Below, one piece after another: positions 1-5,303 of a stretch of DNA of 10,219 nt. This DNA is from WARW01 sp964582365 (lineage in GTDB: Bacteria; Patescibacteriota; Microgenomatia; UBA12405), in contig CAZOQV010000022.1 of assembly GCA_964582365.1 (NCBI GenBank), positions 1 to 10,219 of the forward strand, given 5' to 3'. The notes under the pieces were generated by a model. That model was not told the DNA's origin, made no database searches, and was given only the letters and a program-made list of their open reading frames with translations. Numbering within the stretch: the stretch's first letter is position 1; each line of letters starts with the position of its first letter. The translations under genes and the position numbers were made by a program.

Positions 1-54
1 GAACTCTCGACCTATCCTTGGGAAGGATATGTTTTACCACTAAACTATAGCCGC
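1..54 (-). tRNA. tRNA-Gly(CCC), 3' part cut off by window edge
   Basis: Read on the minus strand, the gene begins at 54 with acceptor strand GCGGCTA. It continues with a normal D arm (GTTTAGTGGTAAAAC) and the anticodon arm TATCC-TTCCCAA-GGATA, whose 7-nt loop places CCC at positions 34-36, so it reads glycine GGG codons. The variable region and the start of the T arm (GAGAGTTC) are present, but the rest of the T arm and the 3' acceptor strand lie outside the window. It follows the LysM gene on the same strand after about 20 nt, so the two may be co-transcribed. Confidence 0.9.
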
Positions 55-75
55 AGCCTCTTTATTTTATCACGA

Positions 76-639
76 TTATAGTTTAGGAATCTTGATTATC
101 ATTCCAATTTCCAACAGACCAGCATGTGGAATTATTGCCTTATTTTCTTGATAAATAGTTGTCCATTTGTATCCATCACCATAAGCGTTAACTGCAATTT
201 TCCATAAATTATCACCTTTAATCACTTTATAATCAGTTCCTTGTTCAATTTTTTTTATATCATTTTCTATCGATACCGTTTTTTCTATCACTGGCATCTT
301 CAATTTTTGACCAACATAAAGAACAGAAGCATTTTTAATATTATTTTCTTTTGCAATTTTTACCCAAGCATAACCATCATTATATTTTTTCTCTGCAATT
401 TTCCATAAATTATCACCTTTAATCACAGTATAAGTATTTTCCTCTTCTTGTTTTTGTTTTATTACTTCTTCAGACAAAGTTACATCATTAGCCCCAGGAA
501 TTTCTACTGTTCCTTTACTTCTTTGAATAAAATTAAAAATCAAAGCCACCACTATTACCATAATTGCCAATCCTAACAACATGCTCACTAATTCTTCTAA
601 GGATTTTATGTATTTTTTACCTGCTTTAATTAAAGACAT
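76..639 (-). CDS. Membrane-anchored protein with two LysM domains
   Basis: This 187-residue protein probably binds N-acetylglucosamine-containing cell-wall glycan from the outer face of the membrane. Residues 1-16 are short and basic, 19-38 form a strongly hydrophobic membrane segment, and a polar linker (about 40-68) leads to two LysM domains at about 70-116 and 137-186. Both LysM copies start with a nearly identical block (Y-[TK]-VIKGDNLWKIA) and end in a K[MI]P strand, so they look like a recent duplication. No catalytic domain (amidase, NlpC/P60, transglycosylase) is attached, so an anchoring or scaffolding role is inferred. The first ATG is directly followed by the basic residues and membrane helix, which supports this start. 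It lies 79 nt downstream of the ArsR-type gene on the same strand and may share its transcript or use its own promoter near 677-685. Confidence 0.85.
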   Translation of the reverse strand: MSLIKAGKKYIKSLEELVSMLLGLAIMVIVVALIFNFIQRSKGTVEIPGANDVTLSEEVIKQKQEEENTYTVIKGDNLWKIAEKKYNDGYAWVKIAKENNIKNASVLYVGQKLKMPVIEKTVSIENDIKKIEQGTDYKVIKGDNLWKIAVNAYGDGYKWTTIYQENKAIIPHAGLLEIGMIIKIPKL

Positions 640-676
640 TTTTTATGAAACAGCAATTAATAATTTATGCTGACTT

Positions 677-685
677 ATAATAACA
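677..685 (-). promoter_or_regulatory. Possible extended -10 promoter for the LysM gene
   Basis: On the minus strand the sequence TGT-TATTAT matches an extended -10 element (TGn plus a TATAAT-like box). It would start a transcript near 670, leaving a 5' leader of about 30 nt before the LysM start codon at 639. No clear -35 box is seen, and such strings are common by chance in AT-rich DNA. Confidence 0.3.
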
Positions 686-718
686 TACAAAACAATTTTA
701 AAACAATCAATATAGCTC

Positions 719-1021
719 TTATTTTCTTGTTCTAATTTCTATATCAGAAAAATTATTATTACCCAAACATCCAATAAAGTTATTTATATTTTTAATGAAT
801 ATTTCTAATGGTTCTATATTTAACCTATAAATTCTTTGTTTTCCCAAAACACGATTCTCAACCAATTTTGCCTTTCTTAAAATTGACAAATGATTAGATA
901 GAGTTGCCTGAGTTATTTCAAAATTTTTTAATAATTCATTGACTGACATTTCTCCATTTTTTAAAAGAGTTAAAATTTTTCTTCTATTAATGTCAGACAT
1001 GGCTTTAAATATTTTATCCAT
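719..1021 (-). CDS. ArsR-family winged-helix transcriptional repressor
   Basis: This 100-residue protein has the compact ArsR/SmtB layout. The N-terminal helix carries the family signature FKAMSDINRRKILTLL (about 5-20). A helix-turn-helix follows at about 26-51, with recognition helix TQATLSNHLSILRKA, and then the wing (VENRVLGKQRIYRLN, 54-68). The metal-binding ELCVCDL motif of arsenic or cadmium sensors is absent and the only cysteine is residue 85, so metal sensing through that site is unlikely. It more closely resembles the SdpR-like autorepressor branch, which is an inference from motif absence. The start is supported by the family signature beginning at residue 4. The gene's own promoter contains a palindrome suited to a dimeric repressor, and the divergent ndk promoter lies within 80 nt, so both could be controlled. 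The target genes and the inducer are unknown. Confidence 0.88.
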   Translation of the reverse strand: MDKIFKAMSDINRRKILTLLKNGEMSVNELLKNFEITQATLSNHLSILRKAKLVENRVLGKQRIYRLNIEPLEIFIKNINNFIGCLGNNNFSDIEIRTRK

Positions 1022-1027
1022 AAATGT

Positions 1028-1056
1028 ATTATATCGATAAACATCAATATATTCAA
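1028..1056 (-). promoter_or_regulatory. Promoter of the ArsR-type gene, apparently leaderless
   Basis: Reading the minus strand, TTGAAT (1056-1051) is followed after exactly 17 nt by a consensus TATAAT (1033-1028). Transcription would begin about 7 nt further on, at or next to the A of the start codon at 1021, so the mRNA should have almost no leader. No Shine-Dalgarno sequence is present. Confidence 0.6.
1031..1050. promoter_or_regulatory. Candidate operator for the ArsR-type repressor
   Basis: ATATCGATAAACATCAATAT is an inverted repeat with 8-nt arms, 7 of 8 pairs matching, around a 4-nt centre. It spans the 17-nt spacer of the arsR promoter and touches the -10 box, so a bound dimer would block RNA polymerase. 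The size and ATAT-ended half-sites resemble known ArsR-family operators. Binding by this protein is inferred. Confidence 0.5.
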
Positions 1057-1068
1057 TTAAATATCAAC

Positions 1069-1097
1069 TTGATTATTCGTAATTTTTCAGAGAAAAT
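1069..1097 (+). promoter_or_regulatory. Possible ndk promoter
   Basis: TTGATT (1069-1074) and GAAAAT (1092-1097) are separated by 17 nt, each matching 4 of 6 consensus bases. The start would fall about 1-2 nt before the ndk ATG at 1106. The -35 box overlaps a small palindrome, ATCAACTTGAT (1063-1073), whose ATCAA half resembles the ArsR-type operator half-site, so coupled control with arsR is possible. Confidence 0.35.
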
Positions 1098-1105
1098 AAC
1101 CCAAT

Positions 1106-1717
1106 ATGAAAAACTTTGATAACAAACAAGAAAAAACATTAGTATTAATTAAACCCGATGGTGTTCAAAGAGGTTTAATTGGAGAATCTATCAGAAGATA
1201 CGAACAATGCGGATTAAAATTAGTCGCCATTAAAATGACAATTCCAAGTAAAGAAATGGCCCTAGCTCATTATTCTGTTGATCCTGAATGGACTTTTAAA
1301 ACGGGAACAAAAGCTATTGAATCATGGAAAGCAAAAGGACTTACTCCTCCAACTGAAGACCCAATTGAACTAGCTGAAGGTGTAAGAAAACAACTAATTA
1401 CCTTTCTTAACAGTGGACCAGTAGTCGCCATGGTTTGGCAAGGAATGAATGCTATCGGTGTCGTCCGTAAAATCACTGGTGGTACCGAACCATTAACTTC
1501 TGTCCCTGGAACCATTCGTGGTGATTACACTATAGATTCCTATCGAGCCGCAGATATTGACAAAAGGGCAGTTAGAAATATTATTCACGCTTCTAGCTCA
1601 GTTGAAGAATCAGAAAAAGAAATGGCTATTTGGTTTAAACCAGAAGAAATTATTTCTTATCGACTAGTCAATGAATGTATCATCTATGATGTGGATCTTA
1701 ATGGCATTCTAGAATAA
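1106..1717 (+). CDS. ndk: Nucleoside diphosphate kinase, long form with insertions
   Basis: The enzyme transfers the gamma phosphate of ATP to NDPs or dNDPs through a phospho-histidine, balancing cytosolic NTP pools. The N-terminal strand and nucleotide-site motif LVLIKPDGVQRGLIGE (12-27, Lys16), the HY pair (55-56), SGPVVAMV (103-110), the TIRGDY turn (136-141) and the active-site NIIH with His161 are all visible, followed by the usual E-x-E-x-AIWF segment (168-177). At 203 residues it exceeds the common 130-155. The extra length sits mainly between the HY pair and LITFLNSG (about 57-96), between RGDY and NIIH (about 142-157), and in a C-terminal tail. The normal HGSDS after the catalytic histidine reads HASSS, so the usual aspartate is serine. 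The kinase core seems intact, so I expect activity. The start is chosen because the first strand begins at residue 11. Confidence 0.95.
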   Translation: MKNFDNKQEKTLVLIKPDGVQRGLIGESIRRYEQCGLKLVAIKMTIPSKEMALAHYSVDPEWTFKTGTKAIESWKAKGLTPPTEDPIELAEGVRKQLITFLNSGPVVAMVWQGMNAIGVVRKITGGTEPLTSVPGTIRGDYTIDSYRAADIDKRAVRNIIHASSSVEESEKEMAIWFKPEEIISYRLVNECIIYDVDLNGILE

Positions 1718-1725
1718 ACTAAGTT

Positions 1726-1755
1726 CTAACATCTAAACCTAATTTCTGTTATAAT
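1726..1755 (+). promoter_or_regulatory. Extended -10 promoter before the CarD-like gene
   Basis: TGT-TATAAT (1747-1755) is a full consensus -10 with the TGn extension. A weak -35 (CTAACA, 1726-1731) lies 18 nt upstream. Transcription would begin near 1762, giving a leader of about 35 nt. That leader opens with TCACA (1762-1766) and its complement TGTGA (1776-1780), a 5-bp stem that may fold at the transcript's 5' end. Confidence 0.5.
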
Positions 1756-1796
1756 AAGTTCTCACACGTTATTTTTGTGACCTTTTCTTAAGACCT

Positions 1797-2309
1797 ATGA
1801 CAGAAGTTAAAAATAATTTTTCAGTTGGCGATTACATCATTGATTTTGAAAATATTTATCAAATCACTAGTCAAAAAGATAAACAAGATCTCTCAAACAA
1901 AACTATTTCTTATTTTTTTTACGAACCAGTCGATTCATCTAATCAAAAAACAATTTATTCGACTCCTGTTAATAACATTCTAAAAAGTGACCTTCGACAC
2001 CTAATCAGTCAAGATATTATTAAAAAACTTTATAAAGAAGCTGAAGAAAAAATAGACCACGATACTGTTGCCGACTATAAATCAATCAAAGAAACCCTTT
2101 ATGAAAATAATCCTGGTAAAAGTCTCATTATTTTAAAACAATTATTTTTAGAAAGAGAAAAAGATCCAACTAAATTTTCAAGAACTAATAAAGAAATTTT
2201 AGAAACTATTTTAAAACATATTTCTAGTGAAATTGCTTTTATTACAAAAAAACCTATTGACAAAATCAGCGAAAAACTCACTTCTCTCATCAAAAAAGCC
2301 ATCAAATAA
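1797..2309 (+). CDS. CarD-like RNA polymerase-binding transcription regulator (divergent)
   Basis: CarD proteins bind the RNA polymerase beta subunit through an N-terminal Tudor-like domain and stabilise the open promoter complex with a helical C-terminal domain. Residues 8-70 fit the N-terminal domain: FSVGDYIIDF corresponds to the family's F-x-VGD-x-VVYP, and TIYSTPVNNI to the strand that ends the domain. Residues about 93-165 fit the helical domain in order: an aligned YK...L segment (94-101), LKQLFLERE (113-121) where CarD has VVRDLWRR, then FSRTNKEILETILKHISSEIAF (about 127-148) where CarD has LS..EK.ML..AR.IL..ELAL. These are read against the mycobacterial protein from memory. The tryptophan that wedges into the upstream edge of the bubble appears replaced by threonine, and the hallmark YP..G is also missing. 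It precedes the nucleotidyltransferase gene by 23 nt. A CarD-fold protein is likely; its exact action is uncertain. Confidence 0.7.
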   Translation: MTEVKNNFSVGDYIIDFENIYQITSQKDKQDLSNKTISYFFYEPVDSSNQKTIYSTPVNNILKSDLRHLISQDIIKKLYKEAEEKIDHDTVADYKSIKETLYENNPGKSLIILKQLFLEREKDPTKFSRTNKEILETILKHISSEIAFITKKPIDKISEKLTSLIKKAIK

Positions 2310-2319
2310 TTTTTTAGAG

Positions 2320-2325
2320 TAAAAT
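2320..2325 (+). promoter_or_regulatory. Possible -10 box directly upstream of the nucleotidyltransferase gene
   Basis: TAAAAT matches 5 of 6 consensus bases and ends 7 nt before the ATG at 2333, so a transcript from here would be leaderless. No -35 is visible, and the gene could equally be read through from the CarD-like gene. Confidence 0.22.
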
Positions 2326-2332
2326 CCATAGT

Positions 2333-2782
2333 ATGGACAACTCTAATCAAGATTTGATTAAAATTAAAGAAGTTTTATTTAAATTAGCCACAGAATTAAA
2401 TTCTCTTAATATTACTTGGTTATTAGGTGGTAGTGGTGGTTTAATGGTTCACGGAATTAATATTGTTCCTCATGATATTGATATTTTTGTTGAAGATAAA
2501 CAAATTGAAAATGTTTATCAAAAATTTTTTCAATATACAAAAGAACCATTACATAGTTATTTATGGAAAGACGAACCATTTAGAAAATTCAAACTTTTAA
2601 TAGATGACATCGAAATAGAAATAATTGAACTACACCAAAGCCGAACTAAAATCCAAAAAATTGAATTTAACCAACAATTAATTCCTGTAAGTTGTTTAAA
2701 AGACGAATTAGAATTCTACAAATCCAGACCAGAAAAAGAAGCCACTGTTAAATTAATCGAAGAAAAATTATTACACCAATAA
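2333..2782 (+). CDS. Small nucleotidyltransferase-fold protein (pol-beta superfamily)
   Basis: This 149-residue protein shows the nucleotidyltransferase core: strand ITWLLGGSGGLMVHG (27-41) with the GGS turn at 32-34, then HDIDIFVE (47-54) giving metal-binding Asp48 and Asp50. A later strand, IEIEIIEL (93-100), could supply the third acidic ligand, as glutamate (Glu94 or Glu96) instead of aspartate. The C-terminal helices, including LKDELEFYKSRPEKEATVKLIEEKL (122-146), resemble those following the core in stand-alone family members. Relatives include aminoglycoside and lincosamide nucleotidylyltransferases and MNT-type antitoxins. Nothing here tells which substrate is used. No HEPN partner gene is adjacent, so the MNT/HEPN toxin-antitoxin pairing is not supported. 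It probably shares a transcript with the CarD-like gene and converges on the DUF2726 gene with only 10 nt between stop codons. Confidence 0.72.
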   Translation: MDNSNQDLIKIKEVLFKLATELNSLNITWLLGGSGGLMVHGINIVPHDIDIFVEDKQIENVYQKFFQYTKEPLHSYLWKDEPFRKFKLLIDDIEIEIIELHQSRTKIQKIEFNQQLIPVSCLKDELEFYKSRPEKEATVKLIEEKLLHQ

Positions 2783-2792
2783 AATTACATAA

Positions 2793-3428
2793 TTAAAAAT
2801 TATTTTTATCAAATTCCTTAATTCCATTAGTTGCCAAAATGGCATTATTCATTAATTTAAAAATTTTAAAGTCTAATGGTTTTCCTTTTAATTCCTCTGA
2901 AAAAGTACATCCTTCAAACCGTATATCTTTACGATAACCATCATCAGTATATTCATGATTATAACCAGAAACAGTAAATTCGCCCTCCTCATCTTCGTGG
3001 CTATTATCATCAAGTTCAATCCCTAAAATTGGAGTTTGATAAATCTTATTAACCAACAAAAAATCAATTCTTTTATTCAACCTACTTAACTGCCCCCAAT
3101 TCCCATATTTTGATCTAGGTCTAAAAATAGCTCCAAGATGAATTTGTGGGTAAATATCATATTTGCCTCCAAAAGCCTTTTTCAATTCAACTAAAAAAAC
3201 CCTCTCACAGTTTGTAGTCAAACTACTTCTTTTTGTAAATTCTGATATATCTGAAACAAAACTTATTTCAGATAATTCATGACATGTTTTTGAATAATTT
3301 AAATGATTGTTAATATAATTTTCTTTATTTGTATGTTTTTGCAAATTATTAAACTTTTTCTTTTTAAAAAACTTATATAAAAAATAAATTATTAAAAAAT
3401 CTAAAATTAAACCAAAAAACACTTCCAT
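2793..3428 (-). CDS. DUF2726 protein, membrane-anchored, restriction-nuclease-like fold
   Basis: Residues 3-21 form a hydrophobic helix followed by a run of lysines (22-25), predicting a single N-terminal membrane anchor with the rest in the cytoplasm. After a polar linker, residues about 67-195 fit DUF2726. The family's glutamate helix is C-E-x-x-F-x-x-x-L (74-82), with YPQIHLGAIFRP next (93-104). KRIDFLLV (119-126) supplies Asp122, and PILGIELDDNSH (133-144) supplies Glu138, Asp140 and Asp141. YRKDIRFEGC (165-174) follows. The Asp...Glu-x-Asp arrangement recalls the PD-(D/E)xK nuclease fold, but cleavage activity is an inference and no specific role is known to me. The gene is very AT-rich, stands alone on the minus strand between plus-strand genes, and lies beside a tRNA gene, which suits an acquired accessory gene. 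The ATG at 3428 is chosen because it gives the complete anchor. Confidence 0.7.
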   Translation of the reverse strand: MEVFFGLILDFLIIYFLYKFFKKKKFNNLQKHTNKENYINNHLNYSKTCHELSEISFVSDISEFTKRSSLTTNCERVFLVELKKAFGGKYDIYPQIHLGAIFRPRSKYGNWGQLSRLNKRIDFLLVNKIYQTPILGIELDDNSHEDEEGEFTVSGYNHEYTDDGYRKDIRFEGCTFSEELKGKPLDFKIFKLMNNAILATNGIKEFDKNNF

Positions 3429-3433
3429 ATATA

Positions 3434-3439
3434 AATATA
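3434..3439 (-). promoter_or_regulatory. Possible -10 box of the DUF2726 gene
   Basis: On the minus strand TATATT (5 of 6) ends 5 nt before the start codon at 3428, so transcription would begin at about the ATG. Its -35 region would fall inside the upstream terminator stem and is poor (TTAGGG). The box is therefore tentative. Confidence 0.3.
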
Positions 3440-3449
3440 CACCTTATTA

Positions 3450-3476
3450 AAAAATCCCCTAAAATAGGGGATTTTT
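3450..3476 (-). terminator. Intrinsic terminator downstream of tRNA-Asp
   Basis: A 12-bp perfect inverted repeat (AAAAATCCCCTA / TAGGGGATTTTT) surrounds a 3-nt loop. The core is GC-rich and the A/T tracts at each end give a U-run in either direction, so it could work on both strands. It lies 7 nt beyond the 3' end of tRNA-Asp and 21 nt before the DUF2726 start, both read leftwards. Its evident job is to end the tRNA transcript and insulate the DUF2726 gene. Confidence 0.85.
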
Positions 3477-3483
3477 GTTTATG

Positions 3484-3557
3484 CGGACCGGATGGGATTC
3501 GAACCCACGATCTTCCGCGTGACAGGCGGATGTGCTAGACCGCTGCACCACCAGTCC
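3484..3557 (-). tRNA. tRNA-Asp(GTC)
   Basis: The complete cloverleaf is readable on the minus strand. Acceptor strands GGACTGG and CCGGTCC pair with one G-U. The D arm is GTGCAGCGGTCTAGCAC and the anticodon arm is TCCGC-CTGTCAC-GCGGA, with GTC at 34-36. The T arm GTGGG-TTCGAAT-CCCAT and discriminator G complete the 74-nt gene. The next bases are CAT, so the CCA tail is not encoded and must be added by a tRNA nucleotidyltransferase. Confidence 0.97.
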
Positions 3558-3577
3558 ATTGGTCTAATTACCTTGAT

Positions 3578-3606
3578 ACTATACCAAAACTTCAACCAAC
3601 AAACAA
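3578..3606 (-). promoter_or_regulatory. Promoter of tRNA-Asp
   Basis: On the minus strand TTGTTT (3606-3601) and TATAGT (3583-3578) are 17 nt apart. Transcription would start near 3571, about 14 nt before the mature tRNA 5' end at 3557. The site lies back to back with the polX promoter region in the same short divergent spacer. Confidence 0.5.
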
Positions 3607-3621
3607 CAAACCAATTTAATA

Positions 3622-3627
3622 TATAAT
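3622..3627 (+). promoter_or_regulatory. -10 box of polX, apparently leaderless
   Basis: A consensus TATAAT ends 5 nt before the ATG at 3633, placing the transcription start on or beside the start codon. No good -35 is seen at 16-18 nt, and there is no Shine-Dalgarno sequence. Confidence 0.4.
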
Positions 3628-3632
3628 TATTT

Positions 3633-4655
3633 ATGGATAAAATTTACAGTAATACTGAAATTGCTGAATTTTTACAAAATATTGCCACTGCCTACGAAAT
3701 TAAACGAAAAAATATTTTTAAAACTATTTCTTATCAAAATGCCGCCGACACTATTATTTCTTATCCCGAGTCTATCCAAGAAGTTTGGCGAAAAAATCCT
3801 AAAGATTTAGATAATGTTCCTGGTATTGGTCCCAACATTTTAGCCAAATTAGATTATTTATTTAAAAATGGCCAATATCACCCTGGAGTTATTAAGGCTT
3901 TCAAAAATATCCATCCTTGTGTTTTTACTTTTATTAAAATTAACGGCATTGGTCCGAAAATTGCCTATAAATTAAGTAAAAAATTAAAATTCTCTACTGA
4001 CCCTGAAAAATCCTTAGCTGAATTAATTGAATATGCCCAAAAAGGTAAAATAAGAATTATCCCAACTTTAGGTCAAAAATCAGAACAAATGATTTTAATT
4101 CAAACTCTGAATTTTTTAGGTCTTAAAAACAGACTGCCATTAAAAATGGCACAGAAAATTTCTCAAAAAATTATTGATTATCTTCATCAAGCTTTTCCTG
4201 ATACTGAAATTATTACTCTTGGCAGTTTACGCCGTCAAAATGAAACCGTTGGAGATATTGATTTAGCTGTTAAAAGTGATGATTCCCAAAAAATTTTAAA
4301 TCATTTTATTAATTACCCAGACAAACTTCAAATTATTAATAAAGGCGACAAGAAAGCTTCTATTTTAATTAAAGACAATATTCATGTTGACATTATGGTC
4401 CAACCATCAAAGAATTTTGCATCTTTAGTTCAACATTTTACTGGTTCTAAACAACATAATATTAATTTAAGAAAATATGCCCTAGGTATGGGATTTTCCG
4501 TTTCAGAATATGGTATAAAAGACCTAAAGTCAGGCAAAATTTACACCTTTAATAATGAAGAAAAACTTTATAATTTTTTAAAACTTTGTTACATTGAACC
4601 TCAAAAAAGAACCGGTGAAAAAGAAATTGAAATTGCTCAAAAATGCTATAATTAA
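3633..4655 (+). CDS. polX: DNA polymerase X family, without the C-terminal PHP domain
   Basis: Family X polymerases fill short gaps in base-excision and end-joining repair. The 340 residues give an N-terminal 8-kDa-like helical domain (about 1-90) with a helix-hairpin-helix DVPGIG-type motif, here DNVPGIGPNILAKL (60-73). A second helix-hairpin-helix, IKINGIGPKIAYKL, lies at 101-114. The nucleotidyltransferase palm follows: ITLGSLRRQNETVGDIDL (194-211) with GS at 197-198 and catalytic Asp208 and Asp210, then HVDIMV (251-256) with the third Asp253. The nucleotide-selecting FTGSKQHN (269-276) and the thumb GFSVSEYGI (287-295) complete the enzyme. Bacterial PolX usually continues after the I-x-P-x-x-R-x-x-x-x-EIE junction into a PHP nuclease domain for a total near 570 residues. 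This protein stops about ten residues past that junction (IEPQKRTGEKEIEIA, 321-335), so it should polymerise without the attached 3'-end processing nuclease. All three catalytic aspartates are present. Confidence 0.92.
   Translation: MDKIYSNTEIAEFLQNIATAYEIKRKNIFKTISYQNAADTIISYPESIQEVWRKNPKDLDNVPGIGPNILAKLDYLFKNGQYHPGVIKAFKNIHPCVFTFIKINGIGPKIAYKLSKKLKFSTDPEKSLAELIEYAQKGKIRIIPTLGQKSEQMILIQTLNFLGLKNRLPLKMAQKISQKIIDYLHQAFPDTEIITLGSLRRQNETVGDIDLAVKSDDSQKILNHFINYPDKLQIINKGDKKASILIKDNIHVDIMVQPSKNFASLVQHFTGSKQHNINLRKYALGMGFSVSEYGIKDLKSGKIYTFNNEEKLYNFLKLCYIEPQKRTGEKEIEIAQKCYN
4644..4652 (+). promoter_or_regulatory. Extended -10 promoter for the lemA-htpX genes
   Basis: TGC-TATAAT is a full consensus extended -10 located at the very end of polX, overlapping its last codons. 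Transcription would start near 4659, giving a leader of about 20 nt before the lemA ATG at 4679. No -35 at proper spacing is seen, as is common for extended -10 promoters. Confidence 0.5.
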
Positions 4656-4678
4656 ATTATTAAAAGTTAATTAAAAAG

Positions 4679-5257
4679 ATGCTCTATATAATTCTTCTCA
4701 TTGCTGCCGTTGCTTTTTTGTTTTTTAGTTTTTACAACAAACTAAAAACCACTCAAGTCCGTATCAAAGCCTCCATCCAAGAAATTGGTAATCAATTAAA
4801 ACGTCAAGCCAATTTAATTCCAAACTTAGTCGAATCAGTCAAAGGTTATATGACTCACGAAAAGGGGATTTTCGACGAATTAACTGACGCTAGAAAATCA
4901 ATTGATCAAGCAGTTTTAACTAACGATCCAAAAGCCTTAGATAAATCTCAAGATTTAATCAATAAAGTTCTTAGTTCCATCAAAGTTGTTATGGAAAGTA
5001 ATCCAGAGATAAAAGCTTCTAATTTAGTTTCTAATTTAATGAATGAACTTCGAGACACTGCCGATAAATTAATGTATTCCCGACGCACTTTAATCGATCT
5101 TACCGCCGATTACAATATTACTATTTCCACTATTCCTGGTATGTGGATTGCTCCAATTTTTGGTTTTAAAGAAGAAAAAGGATTAGCCACTCCAGTCAAC
5201 ACTGACCAAATTGAAGTTTCTTTAGAGGAAACTAAAAATCCAAAAGTAAGTCTTTAA
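4679..5257 (+). CDS. lemA: LemA family membrane protein
   Basis: LemA proteins are small, membrane-anchored, helical-bundle proteins of unclear function that are often encoded next to HtpX. The 192 residues begin with a membrane helix (2-19), with almost no residues before it. The family core follows: VRIKASIQEIGNQLKRQANLIPNLVESVKGYMTHE spans 27-61, matching the conserved QLKRR.DLIPNLV..VKGY..HE signature. Further amphipathic helices cover about 62-145, and AP-x-FGFKEE (158-166) fits the short conserved C-terminal block. The tail (167-192) is polar and may be disordered. The htpX gene begins 46 nt downstream on the same strand, the usual pairing, so the two products probably act together in membrane protein quality control. 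This start places the membrane helix at the extreme N-terminus as in relatives. Confidence 0.93.
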   Translation: MLYIILLIAAVAFLFFSFYNKLKTTQVRIKASIQEIGNQLKRQANLIPNLVESVKGYMTHEKGIFDELTDARKSIDQAVLTNDPKALDKSQDLINKVLSSIKVVMESNPEIKASNLVSNLMNELRDTADKLMYSRRTLIDLTADYNITISTIPGMWIAPIFGFKEEKGLATPVNTDQIEVSLEETKNPKVSL

Positions 5258-5260
5258 TTT

Positions 5261-5303
5261 ACTTGATAAACTTGAAAAACTTTATAACTTGATGAACTAA
5301 TTT
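5261..5303 (+). repeat. Tandem 8-9-nt word array in the lemA-htpX spacer
   Basis: The spacer is ACTTGATAA, ACTTGAAAA, ACTTTATA, ACTTGATGA and then ACTAATTT, abutting the htpX ATG. AACTT occurs repeatedly but its complement AAGTT does not, so the RNA should be unstructured. A two-codon frame, ATG-AAC-TAA (5292-5300), ends 3 nt before the htpX start. No ribosome binding site is visible. Confidence 0.75.

Noticed and set aside
1270..1515. Open frame on the minus strand inside ndk
   Set aside because: It lies wholly antisense to a conserved enzyme and its translation has no recognisable domain.
1762..1780. TCACA/TGTGA inverted repeat as a riboswitch or CRP-like site
   Set aside because: A 5-bp stem alone does not define a riboswitch. 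It resembles half-sites of a CRP operator but with a 9-nt gap and poor flanks, and no CRP gene is seen. It is mentioned only as a leader feature.
2099..2350. Open frame on the minus strand across the end of the CarD-like gene
   Set aside because: It overlaps two better supported genes and is low-complexity, hydrophobic and motif-free.
2333..2782. MNT/HEPN toxin-antitoxin system
   Set aside because: The nucleotidyltransferase motif is present, but there is no adjacent HEPN-domain gene with an R-x4-6-H motif on either side.
2789..2807. Hairpin ATAATT-AAA-AATTAT followed by T residues between the convergent nucleotidyltransferase and DUF2726 genes
   Set aside because: The stem is A-T only and six pairs long, so it is too weak to call a terminator in such AT-rich DNA.
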